DNA of 53,082 nt from an uncultured bacterium (GTDB lineage Bacteria > Oederibacteriota > PGYV01 > Palsa-1178): positions 1 to 53,082 of the forward strand of contig CALAOR010000065.1 of assembly GCA_937889595.1 (NCBI GenBank), in the 5' to 3' direction. Positions 33,517 through 41,781 of the stretch are shown here, one piece after another. A program made the position numbers and the translations under genes. The notes below the pieces were generated by a model. It was given only the letters and a program-made list of their open reading frames with translations, was not told where the DNA came from and did not search any database. Numbering within the stretch: position 1 is the first letter of the stretch; each line of letters begins with the position of its first letter.

Positions 33517-33567
33517 AAGCCTTAATTAGTAATTTGTAATTAGTCATTGGTAATTTTGTTTAAGGCC
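33517..33567. repeat. Iterated TAATTAGTAATT palindrome after phoR
   Basis: Outer arms AAGCCTTAA/TTAAGGCCTT flank several copies of a TAATTAGT/TTGTAATTAGTCATT word. It abuts the phoR stop codon and may end that message. Confidence 0.5.
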
Positions 33568-35298
33568 TTACGCCGGCAGAACCACAGTAAACACCGTGCC
33601 TTTTCCCGGTTCGCTTTCGGCTATTATCCTGCCGCCGTGCAACTGTACTATGTGTTTTACGATGGACAGGCCCAGGCCCGTGCCGCCTGATTTTCTTGAG
33701 CGGGATTTGTCAACAACGTAAAAACGCTCAAAAATCCTTGGCAGCTGCTCCGAAGGTATCCCTATGCCTGTATCCGCTACGGATATTTCCATATTAGAAC
33801 TGGCTTTTACGGCTTTAACTCTTATGCTCCCTTTTTCAGTGTATTTCACCGCGTTATCTATAAGATTGATGAACACCTGCTCCAGCCTGAAAAAATCGCC
33901 TTTTAAGACCGGTATTCCCGCCTCTATATCCACGCTTATATCAAGCCCTTTTGCCATGATTGCCTGCTCATTTATCTTCACGGCGTTCCCCATCAATTCA
34001 TGCAGGTCCACGTTCTCATTTTCATAGGGTTTTTCCATCTGTTCGAGCTGGGAAAGTGTTAAAAGGTCCGACACTATATTGATAAGCCTTTCAGTATTAT
34101 TTTTTATTATCCCGAGATAATGCGTAGACTCGGGATTTTTTGTTTCCTGCTCCAGTGTTTCGGCAAAGCCCTTTATGGCGGTTAAAGGCGTCCTGAGTTC
34201 GTGCGATACATTTGCCACAAAATCCTTTTTTATCCTTTCAAGGTCCTTAAACTCGGTAATGTCATAAAGGACAAAAGCCGCCTGTTTTTTTTCCTCAAGG
34301 AAATTCTCGCTGCAAAGATACATGCGGTTCTTAATTTCCACCTGTTCAACCGCGTTCTCCCTTTTTTTCAGCCCTTCCTCTATCAGGGAATTAAAAGCCG
34401 CCGGCATAAGGCATTCCCAGTAAAAACTTCCTTCATTGCACTGAGTTCCTGATATTTTAAGGAAACTTTTGTTTATCAGCACTATCTTGCCCTTTTCATC
34501 CGTGACTATAAGCCCTTCCGCTACCGCGTCTATGACCGCATCAAGCTGTTTTTTCTTCTCAGTAACTTCCCCGAATAGAGCCTTTATCTGCGATGTCATA
34601 AAGTTAAAATTATCGGTTAAGTCCCGCATTTCGCCTTTTTCCCTGATGATCACCCTGGTGTCAAAATCGCCGCCCGCTACTTTTTTTGCCGCGTCAGCGA
34701 GTTCCCTGATGGGCCTGTAGATATTGCGGGAAAACAGGAAAGCCGCGGCAAAAGCGGCCGCAAGCGCGAAAACGAGCGCTTTTAATATTCCATTGTTCAA
34801 ACCGTTGGCGAGTATTTTTACATCCTTCAGCGGTATGCTTGACCTGAGTATTATTGCCGCGCCATTTTTCCCGTTTGAAACCGGTTCCGCGAGGTACAGC
34901 ATGTCTTCACTTAGTGTGTTGGAATACCGGACAGCCGTGCCTTCGGAGCCTTCAAACGCCGCGCGCACCTCGGGCCGGTTCTTATGGTTATCCATGGATT
35001 CCGGGTCCCTTTCAGAATCCGCAAGCACTTTTCCATCATGGTCGATTAATGTAAACCTTATATCGCCTGATGATTTCATCTTCTTAAGTATCGCTTCCAG
35101 ACCGGCATAATTTTTGGTGTTAAAGTACGGCGCAATAACAGGTTTTAACACGGCATTATACGCGCGGAGATTTATTTTTTCCGATTCCATTATGTGTTTT
35201 TTTACAATATCAGAAGAAATGCCTGTGATAAGCAGTGACAAAAATACTATAACCGCGGCGTATCCCAAAAATATCCTGGCAAAAAGTGTCCTTTTCAT
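33568..35298 (-). CDS. phoR: Phosphate regulon sensor histidine kinase
   Basis: 576 residues: membrane helix (about 8-28), extracytoplasmic sensor (about 29-165), second helix (about 170-190), HAMP (about 190-245), PAS (about 250-345), HisKA with SHELRTPLTAIKGF (phospho-His), and HATPase with NLIDNAVKYTEKG, DTGIGIP and GTGLGLSIVKHI. The order is that of long PhoR. It overlaps phoB by 4 bp and should phosphorylate PhoB when phosphate is low. Confidence 0.92.
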   Translation of the reverse strand: MKRTLFARIFLGYAAVIVFLSLLITGISSDIVKKHIMESEKINLRAYNAVLKPVIAPYFNTKNYAGLEAILKKMKSSGDIRFTLIDHDGKVLADSERDPESMDNHKNRPEVRAAFEGSEGTAVRYSNTLSEDMLYLAEPVSNGKNGAAIILRSSIPLKDVKILANGLNNGILKALVFALAAAFAAAFLFSRNIYRPIRELADAAKKVAGGDFDTRVIIREKGEMRDLTDNFNFMTSQIKALFGEVTEKKKQLDAVIDAVAEGLIVTDEKGKIVLINKSFLKISGTQCNEGSFYWECLMPAAFNSLIEEGLKKRENAVEQVEIKNRMYLCSENFLEEKKQAAFVLYDITEFKDLERIKKDFVANVSHELRTPLTAIKGFAETLEQETKNPESTHYLGIIKNNTERLINIVSDLLTLSQLEQMEKPYENENVDLHELMGNAVKINEQAIMAKGLDISVDIEAGIPVLKGDFFRLEQVFINLIDNAVKYTEKGSIRVKAVKASSNMEISVADTGIGIPSEQLPRIFERFYVVDKSRSRKSGGTGLGLSIVKHIVQLHGGRIIAESEPGKGTVFTVVLPA

Positions 35299-35975
35299 AA
35301 TTCTATTTTATACCCCACTCCGCGTATATTCTTGATCATCTTTCCCGAACTGCCGAGCTTTTCCCGCAGGTGCTTGATGTGCACGTCCACGGTCCGGTCA
35401 ACCACGGTTTTTTCATTGCCCCAGAGATTGTCCAGAAGCTGCTCGCGCGAAAAGACCCGTTCCTGTTTCGAGGCGAGTATTTCAAGTATCCGGTACTCGG
35501 TAGCCGTAAGCTCTGTCTTTTTATTCTTTACCATAACTTCATGCTTTTCCGCGTCCATGGTTATATCGCCGATCTTCACAAGGTTTGTTTCTTCTTTTCT
35601 TATATCCCCCCTGCGCAGCACGGCCTTGACCCGCGCAGCGAGCTCTTTTGGCGAGAACGGTTTTGTAATATAATCATCAGCGCCTATCTCAAGCCCGACG
35701 ATCTTGTCGGTTTCCTCGGCCCTGGCAGTAAGCATTATGACCGGTATTTTCGCGTAGCGGTTGTCCCGCTTGAGTATTTTGCATGCCTCGATCCCGTCAG
35801 TGCCGGGCATCATGAGGTCAAGGACGATTAAATCAGGCAGGCTTTTTGGCATGGCTTTCAAAAGGGAATCGGCATTTTCATATTCTTTAACCTTATAACC
35901 CACCCTTTTCAGGCATATGGAAACCAGTTCCCTTATGTCTTCCTCGTCGTCAACGACAGCTATTAATTTGTCCAT
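35295..35975 (-). CDS. phoB: Phosphate regulon response regulator
   Basis: 226 residues. Receiver domain with DDEED, phosphorylated Asp in LIVLDLMMPGTDG, TARAEETDK and KPF; OmpR-type winged helix (about 130-226; LTATEYRILEILASKQERVFSREQLLDNLWG, VDRTVDVHIKHLREKLG, IRGVGYKIE). Start at the ATG behind AAAGGCGGTGCTAC. Its own promoter carries two of the Pho repeats, so it should be autoregulated. Confidence 0.93.
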   Translation of the reverse strand: MDKLIAVVDDEEDIRELVSICLKRVGYKVKEYENADSLLKAMPKSLPDLIVLDLMMPGTDGIEACKILKRDNRYAKIPVIMLTARAEETDKIVGLEIGADDYITKPFSPKELAARVKAVLRRGDIRKEETNLVKIGDITMDAEKHEVMVKNKKTELTATEYRILEILASKQERVFSREQLLDNLWGNEKTVVDRTVDVHIKHLREKLGSSGKMIKNIRGVGYKIEL

Positions 35976-36022
35976 GTAGCACCGCCTTTCAATAACCATA
36001 TTATACATGATGAATTGTGAGG

Positions 36023-36055
36023 ATTATAGGGGATTTTTGTTAAGATTTGGTTAAG
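36023..36055 (-). promoter_or_regulatory. Pho box and promoter of phoBR
   Basis: Two CTTAAC repeats 11 bp apart (forward 36050-36055 and 36039-36044) end exactly 10 nt upstream of a perfect TATAAT (36023-36028) on the minus strand. Confidence 0.8.
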
Positions 36056-36090
36056 AAGGATTTTTCCGGGTATCAGGCCAGAAATTCCGG

Positions 36091-36501
36091 TCAGTGATGG
36101 TTGGCAACAATCACAAGAGCGCCGATGGCCGCGGCGATTATCAGGACCGGGCCAAAGTAGAGCATGGAATATGAAAACTGCCTGCTCCTTGCCTCATCCT
36201 GAAAACAGTGGGTATATTCCTGCACATATTTTGGTGCCTTGTCCGTCAGCCTTTCTTTCGGTATCTCGGGCAGGACGGTCAGGCTTAAAACTGTGCCTAT
36301 GAACGGCAGGAACAGTCCTCCCATTTCCCACATGAAAATTTTATCTGAAGCGGCAACCTTGCCCTCGTTCTTAGCGAGGTCGCAGACGTCTTCCAAAGTA
36401 TACCCCCTGGTTTCGGGCCTCGGTTTCCTGGCCGTGGCGCAGGCGGGCATGGTTATTATGATCACCGCGAGCATAAGATATATGCAAATCAGTTTTTTCA
36501 T
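36091..36501 (-). CDS. Lipoprotein with two hydrophobic segments (unknown function)
   Basis: 136 residues. Lipobox MPAC (Cys21), a polar stretch (TLEDVCDLAKNEGKVAAS), a hydrophobic segment (EMGGLFLPFIGTVLSLTVLP), an acidic/basic stretch with a second Cys, and a C-terminal membrane helix (MLYFGPVLIIAAAIGALVIVANHH). Not recognised. The start behind AAGGGCGGTACAAAC was chosen over a more distant ATG. Last gene of the protease-lipoprotein operon. Confidence 0.7.
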   Translation of the reverse strand: MKKLICIYLMLAVIIITMPACATARKPRPETRGYTLEDVCDLAKNEGKVAASDKIFMWEMGGLFLPFIGTVLSLTVLPEIPKERLTDKAPKYVQEYTHCFQDEARSRQFSYSMLYFGPVLIIAAAIGALVIVANHH

Positions 36502-36542
36502 GTTTGTACCGCCCTTAAGTATTATTTTCTTGCCCGTATATT

Positions 36543-37223
36543 TCATATTTTTCCGCCCTTGCTGCCGAGCCAGTGCGTCAGCGTCTTCCTGAGCTTGACC
36601 GAAGCAGCAAACTTTTTCCTGAAATCAGGAAGGACGCTGTTATACTCGTCTATGACCTCGACGTTTTTCCATTCATAATACAGGTCCCTGGTGTACTTTA
36701 TGGTGCCTATGTATATGGCCTTATCTCCCGGCTGTATGTCCAGAGCAAACGCCGCAGGCGCAAAAATAAACTCTGCTTCCCCGTCACGTTCCATATAGAA
36801 CGCGGCTGCGATCCCGAAATATTTTATCTTTTTCAGCATGATATAAAATGTCTCGCCCTCGTAAGCCATCAGCTTCATGTTCTCGGGCCAGGCATTATAT
36901 GCTTTCCTTGTCCTGCCGGTTGACGGCCTCATATACCTGTCCAGGAACATGTGGAACTGTCCGCCAAGCTGGGATTTTCCGCCGAAATCGATCACTGTTT
37001 CCCCGTGAAAACCGTACATGGAAGGTTTTCTCTCGTAGCCCTCGGGTATGGGGTCGATGATAAATTTCCCAACCACCATCACCTCGCCGTCCGGGACAAC
37101 GATACCCGTTCCTGCCAGACGCTTCGCACCTGTCGCGCATGACACGGTAAGCGCAGCCAGCGCCAGGAACACAAGGCTACTTATGAGCAGTTGTATTTTT
37201 GACGGGTGTTTTGTTTTTATCAT
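36543..37223 (-). CDS. Envelope lipoprotein of unknown function (226 aa)
   Basis: Lipobox VSCA (Cys29), then a beta-rich domain with VMVVGKFIIDPIPEGYERKP, GETVIDFGGKSQLGGQFHMFLD and PGDKAIYIGTIKYTRD. The stretch YIGTIK has a counterpart (YMGTFK) at the same distance from the C terminus in the next gene, so the two are probably distant paralogues. The ATG lies within the 3' end of that gene (47-bp overlap), with GGAGG 7 nt ahead, so translation is coupled. Confidence 0.75.
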   Translation of the reverse strand: MIKTKHPSKIQLLISSLVFLALAALTVSCATGAKRLAGTGIVVPDGEVMVVGKFIIDPIPEGYERKPSMYGFHGETVIDFGGKSQLGGQFHMFLDRYMRPSTGRTRKAYNAWPENMKLMAYEGETFYIMLKKIKYFGIAAAFYMERDGEAEFIFAPAAFALDIQPGDKAIYIGTIKYTRDLYYEWKNVEVIDEYNSVLPDFRKKFAASVKLRKTLTHWLGSKGGKI

Positions 37224-37815
37224 AATATTTCCTCCATTGCCGCAGCTGGGCAAGCCTTTTTTTGAGCACGCCCTCCCAGTAACAGCCCTTGTCGGTTATT
37301 TCGAGCAGCCTGACTATCAGGTCCTCTTCGGAAGGGTAATATATCCTTTTTAACTCAAAAGACGATTCCTCAAGGAATTTCATATCGTTTATTACCTTAA
37401 AAGTGCCCATATAGTAAACACCGGGTTTCTCAAACTTGAACCCGTTGCCCTGCACCGGGATCTTGTAATTAATGATGGCCCTGCCTCCGAAATCCATGAA
37501 TAAAAACGGCATGGAAATATAGCCGTACGAACTGAACTTTTCCAGCCTGTAAAAGCCAGGTTCCACGAACGTAAAAAACAGCGTGCCCAGGATCCAGTCG
37601 CTGTGAAAATAAGGCGTGTCTGAGGGCGGCTCCACCTTCCTGAAAGTCAGGCCGTCTATCCAAAGCTTGTAAGGCTCGTTGTTCTGCTCTATATCCATGA
37701 AACCGTAAACCAGGACCTTGTCCCTGCCTGCCGATTCCGTTATCCTGGGGTCGGAAGCGCAGCCCCAGACAGAGATAAGGGCTGCCAGGACGGCTAAATA
37801 TCGCATATGTTTCAT
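37177..37815 (-). CDS. Envelope lipoprotein of unknown function (212 aa)
   Basis: Lipobox VWGC (Cys19), then KVLVYGFMDIEQNNEPYKLWIDGLTFRKVEP, FFTFVEPGFYRLEKFSSYG and PGVYYMGTFKVIND, a beta-sandwich-like pattern resembling DUF-type lipoproteins that limit or bind envelope components. No family can be named. It starts 30 bp after the protease-TPR gene; AAGGAGACCAC precedes the ATG. Confidence 0.75.
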   Translation of the reverse strand: MKHMRYLAVLAALISVWGCASDPRITESAGRDKVLVYGFMDIEQNNEPYKLWIDGLTFRKVEPPSDTPYFHSDWILGTLFFTFVEPGFYRLEKFSSYGYISMPFLFMDFGGRAIINYKIPVQGNGFKFEKPGVYYMGTFKVINDMKFLEESSFELKRIYYPSEEDLIVRLLEITDKGCYWEGVLKKRLAQLRQWRKYYDKNKTPVKNTTAHK

Positions 37816-37845
37816 GTGGTCTCCTTGGTATTTTTACCGGCGCGT

Positions 37846-39237
37846 TTATGAATAAATTTCGTAAAAAAGCTTTTCCGCCGCTTTTTTGTCTATTTCCTTT
37901 AACTTGTTGTAGATTTTTATGGCCTCTTCCTTTTTACCTTCTTTCATAAAGGCGGAACCCAAGCCGTAATACGCATCGGAATTGGACTTATCCAGCTTAA
38001 TGGCAGTGCTGAATTCCAGTTCAGCTGAAGGCACATCCACGAGCCTTATAAACATGAAGCCGAGCCTCGAGTGCAGCAAAGAGGTGTCTTCGCATTTTAC
38101 TATACCCTGCTTTAATATTTCTATGGCGTCATCGACCGAACCGCTCTCCTCGTAAATACCCGCGAGGTTGTAATACGGGTCCGGGTTATCCGGATGTTTT
38201 TCCATTTCGAGAAAATATTCCTCGGTCGCTTCCGCCGACATATTGGATTTGCGGTACATGACGCCCAGATCATTGTGCACCGACTCCATATCCGGCTCGA
38301 GCGTATAAGCGTATTTCATGGCCTTGAACGCATAATCAATGTTACCTGCTTCATAAGCGCTTTTCCCGGCAAGGAACCATCCTTTTGCGAATTTTTTGTC
38401 CTTTTTCATTATCATACCCGCGCAGTCCAACGCCTTTTTAAATTCCCCGGAATTATAATAAATAAAACCGAGCCGCAACAAGCCGTCGGATGTGGATGGC
38501 ATATAACCGACCCCGTTTTTTCTCCACGAGACAAAATCCATGGGCCGCCTGGCAGAACTGTTTACAAGAGCGAGTACCTTGTAGCCGGGCACTATGAAAT
38601 TTAAATTCTGGCCCTCCTTATATCCCATTGTCACAACGCCTACGACATAACCGCCGGTGTTTATCACAGGCCCGCCGCTCGAACCCGGAGACACAGGCGC
38701 TGTTATTTGATATACCTGCCCGTAGTCGGGCAGGTCCCTGACCGCTGACACAATGCCGTTTGACGCAGTGAGTTCCAGCCCCATTGGATTGCCTATAGCC
38801 AGGATATCGTCGCCTACCTCGGCTTTTCCGTCGGTAAAGGCCAGGTAATTCCTACTGCTGCTGAGGCCTTTGAGGGAAAAAAGAACGAGGTCGGATTCAA
38901 CATCGGTGTTTATTACCCTGTCTATGCGGTATTCCTTGCCGTCGTTTGTCTTTATACTCACATCCGCAGCGTCAACAACAACATGCAGATTGGTGGCCAC
39001 ATAACCGTAACGGCTTACAAAAAAACCCGAGCCCTGCCCGTGTTTTTTGCCGTCAGTACCGTAGTTAAAGATTTCCACGACCGCTGCTTTTGAGCTGTTG
39101 ATCGTGTTTCTTAATGCTGTATTGGCATGAAGAAATGGAATTATAAAGACAGACAGGCAGACCAGCAGCGCTGTTTTAAATAACGGAATTAAAAAGCAAA
39201 CGGATGATTCCCTGTTTCCTCGCAATACAGATGCCAA
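37846..39237 (-). CDS. Trypsin-like serine protease with C-terminal TPR repeats
   Basis: 463 residues from a TTG start behind GGGAGGATTAAA. An N-terminal signal/anchor (about 14-38), then an HtrA-type protease domain with the complete triad: His85 (ATNLHVV), Asp116 (ESDLVLF) and Ser187 (PGSSGGP). There is no PDZ domain; from about 250 to 455 there are TPR helices instead (AKGWFLAGKSAYEAGNIDYAFKAMKYAY, DPYYNLAGIYEESGSVDDAIEIL, YYGLGSAFMKEGKKEEAIKIY). A periplasmic quality-control or processing protease that recruits partners through TPRs is plausible. It leads an operon with three lipoproteins. Confidence 0.88.
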   Translation of the reverse strand: MASVLRGNRESSVCFLIPLFKTALLVCLSVFIIPFLHANTALRNTINSSKAAVVEIFNYGTDGKKHGQGSGFFVSRYGYVATNLHVVVDAADVSIKTNDGKEYRIDRVINTDVESDLVLFSLKGLSSSRNYLAFTDGKAEVGDDILAIGNPMGLELTASNGIVSAVRDLPDYGQVYQITAPVSPGSSGGPVINTGGYVVGVVTMGYKEGQNLNFIVPGYKVLALVNSSARRPMDFVSWRKNGVGYMPSTSDGLLRLGFIYYNSGEFKKALDCAGMIMKKDKKFAKGWFLAGKSAYEAGNIDYAFKAMKYAYTLEPDMESVHNDLGVMYRKSNMSAEATEEYFLEMEKHPDNPDPYYNLAGIYEESGSVDDAIEILKQGIVKCEDTSLLHSRLGFMFIRLVDVPSAELEFSTAIKLDKSNSDAYYGLGSAFMKEGKKEEAIKIYNKLKEIDKKAAEKLFYEIYS

Positions 39238-39433
39238 TTTAATCCTCCCTTATAAAAAAATATTTACCTATTCAGTATATCAAAAAAAAGCGTGCTTTAA
39301 AATACAAAATTATGCAAATCATACAAAAAATTGTGATAAATAACGGCATTTAATGGTGGGGTGGACTATCAGGCATTGATGTTTTAATGTCCATATGATT
39401 TGTTTACAGGTGAATGGCTTTGTCACTGCTGTT
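39238..39433. other. AT-rich region upstream of the protease operon
   Basis: It holds a TATACT -10-like hexamer on the minus strand about 40 nt before the TTG start, without a good -35. The rest shows nothing I can name. Confidence 0.35.
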
Positions 39434-39586
39434 TTAATCCTTGCTGATCAAAGCAAGGAACCTTCTTAATTGTTCCCTTTCCCTAGTCTCTTCGGGTGTG
39501 GAAAACCTTGATGGATCGTCAAAATCATGCACAATAAATACAGTGTCTTCGTCGTACAAACTTAAAGGGTAGTCGTTGATGAACAT
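39434..39586 (-). CDS. 50-residue acidic small protein
   Basis: Translates as MFINDYPLSLYDEDTVFIV followed by HDFDDPSRFSTPEETRERE and QLRRFLALISKD. A strong ribosome binding site (GGAGGCGGCAT) precedes the ATG. The N-terminal half is acidic and aromatic; the C-terminal half is a charged helix. The family is unknown. It stands alone between the protease operon and the fad operon. Confidence 0.6.
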   Translation of the reverse strand: MFINDYPLSLYDEDTVFIVHDFDDPSRFSTPEETREREQLRRFLALISKD

Positions 39587-39710
39587 ATGCCGCCTCCAGT
39601 TTTTATTTGTTACGGCATAAGTTTAGACAATTACGATTAATATTGGGTTAATTCAAGATTTTTTGAGTATTAATAAACTTAGAATAATCAAAGATCATTT
39701 ATACGGAAAA
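39587..39710. other. AT-rich stretch upstream of the small protein
   Basis: It includes a weak TTGAAT-17-TAATTG promoter-like pair on the minus strand. Nothing else is seen. Confidence 0.3.
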
Positions 39711-39845
39711 TATTATAGGTATTGAACGCAGGATTTACAGCACAAATGTTGAAACACAAATAAATCAAAACCTGTAGAGAGGCGGCATCTTGTCCGCTGG
39801 AGCTTCAGCGAAAGCGGATGCCCCCTCTCACCGTGGGCTTTAACT
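39711..39845. mobile_element. Palindromic repeat (GTAGAGAGG family, copy 3)
   Basis: Shares about 72 bp with the element at 48222 at all but four positions (from TATTATAGGTATTGAA to AACCTGTAGAGAGG), and also its right end CCCCCTCTCACCGTGGGCTTTAACT. The hairpin centre is expanded here (39790-39822). It ends 30 bp from the acyl-CoA dehydrogenase stop. Confidence 0.75.
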
Positions 39846-39875
39846 CAGGTATATGGCATGCTTTTCAGCGGTCTT

Positions 39876-41780
39876 TTAACGCGGTGGAACCGTACCCTGG
39901 CCCGGCTTTAAATCCGCCACCGGCATTACGCCTTTTTCCAGCCAGATGAAATCGCCTGCGAGCACTTTTTGCGCGAGGGAATAATGTCTTTTGTCGTCAT
40001 GGCTCCACAGGCTTTTTGACGCGGCTTTAACGCGCCTGCGTGCCTGCAGGCAGAATTGGTCCGCGAGCTCGACTGAGTCGGCCCTGTTTTCGTGCTCTGA
40101 CATGTGCCTTGCAAACGAGCATGTGCAGGCGACGGCAAAAAGGTCGACGGCTATATCCACTACCCTCGCCAAAATCGCCTGGCGCTTTTCCAGCCCCGGG
40201 CCGTTTAAGGCCATCAAATGGAAAAGATTACGGCCCAGCTTGTTTGACTGGTTTTGAGCCCATTGCATATGTTTGGCAAGTTTGCCGTATTTTCCGAATG
40301 TTCCTGGAAGGCCTCTTGGGATCCACCTTGCCGGATACCACAGCGAGTAAAACATCCCGGCTTTAAGCAGATCCTTAAACAGTGTTCCTATCCCGCCGGC
40401 TGCTTTCGGGTTGACGAGCGAGCCTGCCATTTTCATGTGCTTGTCCATCGCTTCCCTGATAATAAACAGCCTCATTATTTCGCTGGAACCCTCTATGATC
40501 CTGTTAATGCGGTGGTCGCGCATCATGCGCTCTACCGGGTATCCCGCTTCGCCCCTTGCGCGCAGGGACTCGGCCGTCTCATAACCCCTGCCTCCCATAA
40601 CCTGCAAAGTATCATCGATTATTTTCCAGCCTGCCTCGCTGGCAAAAAGCTTGGCCATGGCCGCCTCAAGACGGATGTCCGCGGTATGTGAGTCCGCCAG
40701 GCCGCTCACGTAGTAAGTTACCGCTTCCATGGCAAATGTCGTGGACGCCATGGCCGCTATCTTTTGCGCTACGGCGTCGTGCCTGCCTATGGGTTCGCCC
40801 CACTGCACGCGGTGGTTTGCCCAGCGCCGCGTTATGGCCACGCACATCTTGGCCGTTCCCGTGCTCGCCGCAGGAAGGGTCAGCCTGCCGGTGTTAAGCG
40901 TCACAAGCGCCAGTTTTAATCCCTGGCCTTCGCCCGAGAGCATATTCTCACGCGGAACCTTCACATTTGTGAAACGTATGACCCCGTTTTGTATGGCGCG
41001 TATTCCCATAAAGCGGCAGCGGTTCACGTTCTCGATGCCCGCCGTCTTTTTTTCCACTATAAATGCCGTTATCTGTTTGCGCATTTTTCCCCGTATTTCC
41101 CTGTCAGGGGTGCGCGCCATGACCACGAGAACATCGGCCACAAGACCGTTAGTGCACCAAAGTTTCTCGCCGTTGAGTGTGAAATATTTCCCGTCTGCGC
41201 TCGGAGTCGCGGTCAAGCTCACCTTGGCCGGGTCTGAGCCTGCTTCAGACTCAGTCAGCGCAAAACCCGAGATCGCCCCTTTTGCGAACATGGGGAACCA
41301 TTTGGCTTTTTGTTCCTCTGTGCCGAACATCAAAAGCGGCTGGGGAACGCCTATGGACTGGTGCGCGGACAGCCACACGGCTGTGGAGCCGCAATGGCTT
41401 CCTATGAGCGCTATCGCGCGGTTGTAATTCACCTGTGACAGACCCATGCCGCCGTACTTCTTGGGTATTTTCATCCCAAAGAGCCCCAATTCCGCAAGCC
41501 CTTTTAAAACCTTATCAGGCACTTCCTGCTCGCGGTCTATGGCGTCGGCATCAACGTTCTTTTTTAGGAAATCCTCGAGTTTGACGAGGAGTTCGTCCCC
41601 TATCTTGCGGTCCTCGGCCGATTGGGCCGGATACGGCCATATGAGTTTCTCCCGGAACTTGCCCATAAAAATTTCAGCCGCGAAACTCGGCTGCGTCCAT
41701 TCCGCCTGCCGCGCCGCCTCTGATACCTCAAGTGCTTCCTGTTTGCCTTTGCTCATTTTGCTCGTATCTATCATAGCCAT
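39876..41780 (-). CDS. fadE: Acyl-CoA dehydrogenase, very-long-chain (VLCAD/ACAD9) type
   Basis: 634 residues: N-terminal helical, beta-middle (FALTESEAGSDPAKVSLTATPS, LNGEKLWCTNG) and C-terminal helical domains with catalytic Glu in RIIEGSSEIMR, plus an extra C-terminal domain of about 170 residues as in VLCAD/ACAD9. It makes trans-2-enoyl-CoA, passing electrons to ETF, which is not encoded here. Last gene of the beta-oxidation operon, 1 nt after the CoA ligase. Confidence 0.9.
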   Translation of the reverse strand: MAMIDTSKMSKGKQEALEVSEAARQAEWTQPSFAAEIFMGKFREKLIWPYPAQSAEDRKIGDELLVKLEDFLKKNVDADAIDREQEVPDKVLKGLAELGLFGMKIPKKYGGMGLSQVNYNRAIALIGSHCGSTAVWLSAHQSIGVPQPLLMFGTEEQKAKWFPMFAKGAISGFALTESEAGSDPAKVSLTATPSADGKYFTLNGEKLWCTNGLVADVLVVMARTPDREIRGKMRKQITAFIVEKKTAGIENVNRCRFMGIRAIQNGVIRFTNVKVPRENMLSGEGQGLKLALVTLNTGRLTLPAASTGTAKMCVAITRRWANHRVQWGEPIGRHDAVAQKIAAMASTTFAMEAVTYYVSGLADSHTADIRLEAAMAKLFASEAGWKIIDDTLQVMGGRGYETAESLRARGEAGYPVERMMRDHRINRIIEGSSEIMRLFIIREAMDKHMKMAGSLVNPKAAGGIGTLFKDLLKAGMFYSLWYPARWIPRGLPGTFGKYGKLAKHMQWAQNQSNKLGRNLFHLMALNGPGLEKRQAILARVVDIAVDLFAVACTCSFARHMSEHENRADSVELADQFCLQARRRVKAASKSLWSHDDKRHYSLAQKVLAGDFIWLEKGVMPVADLKPGQGTVPPR

Positions 41781-41781
41781 G

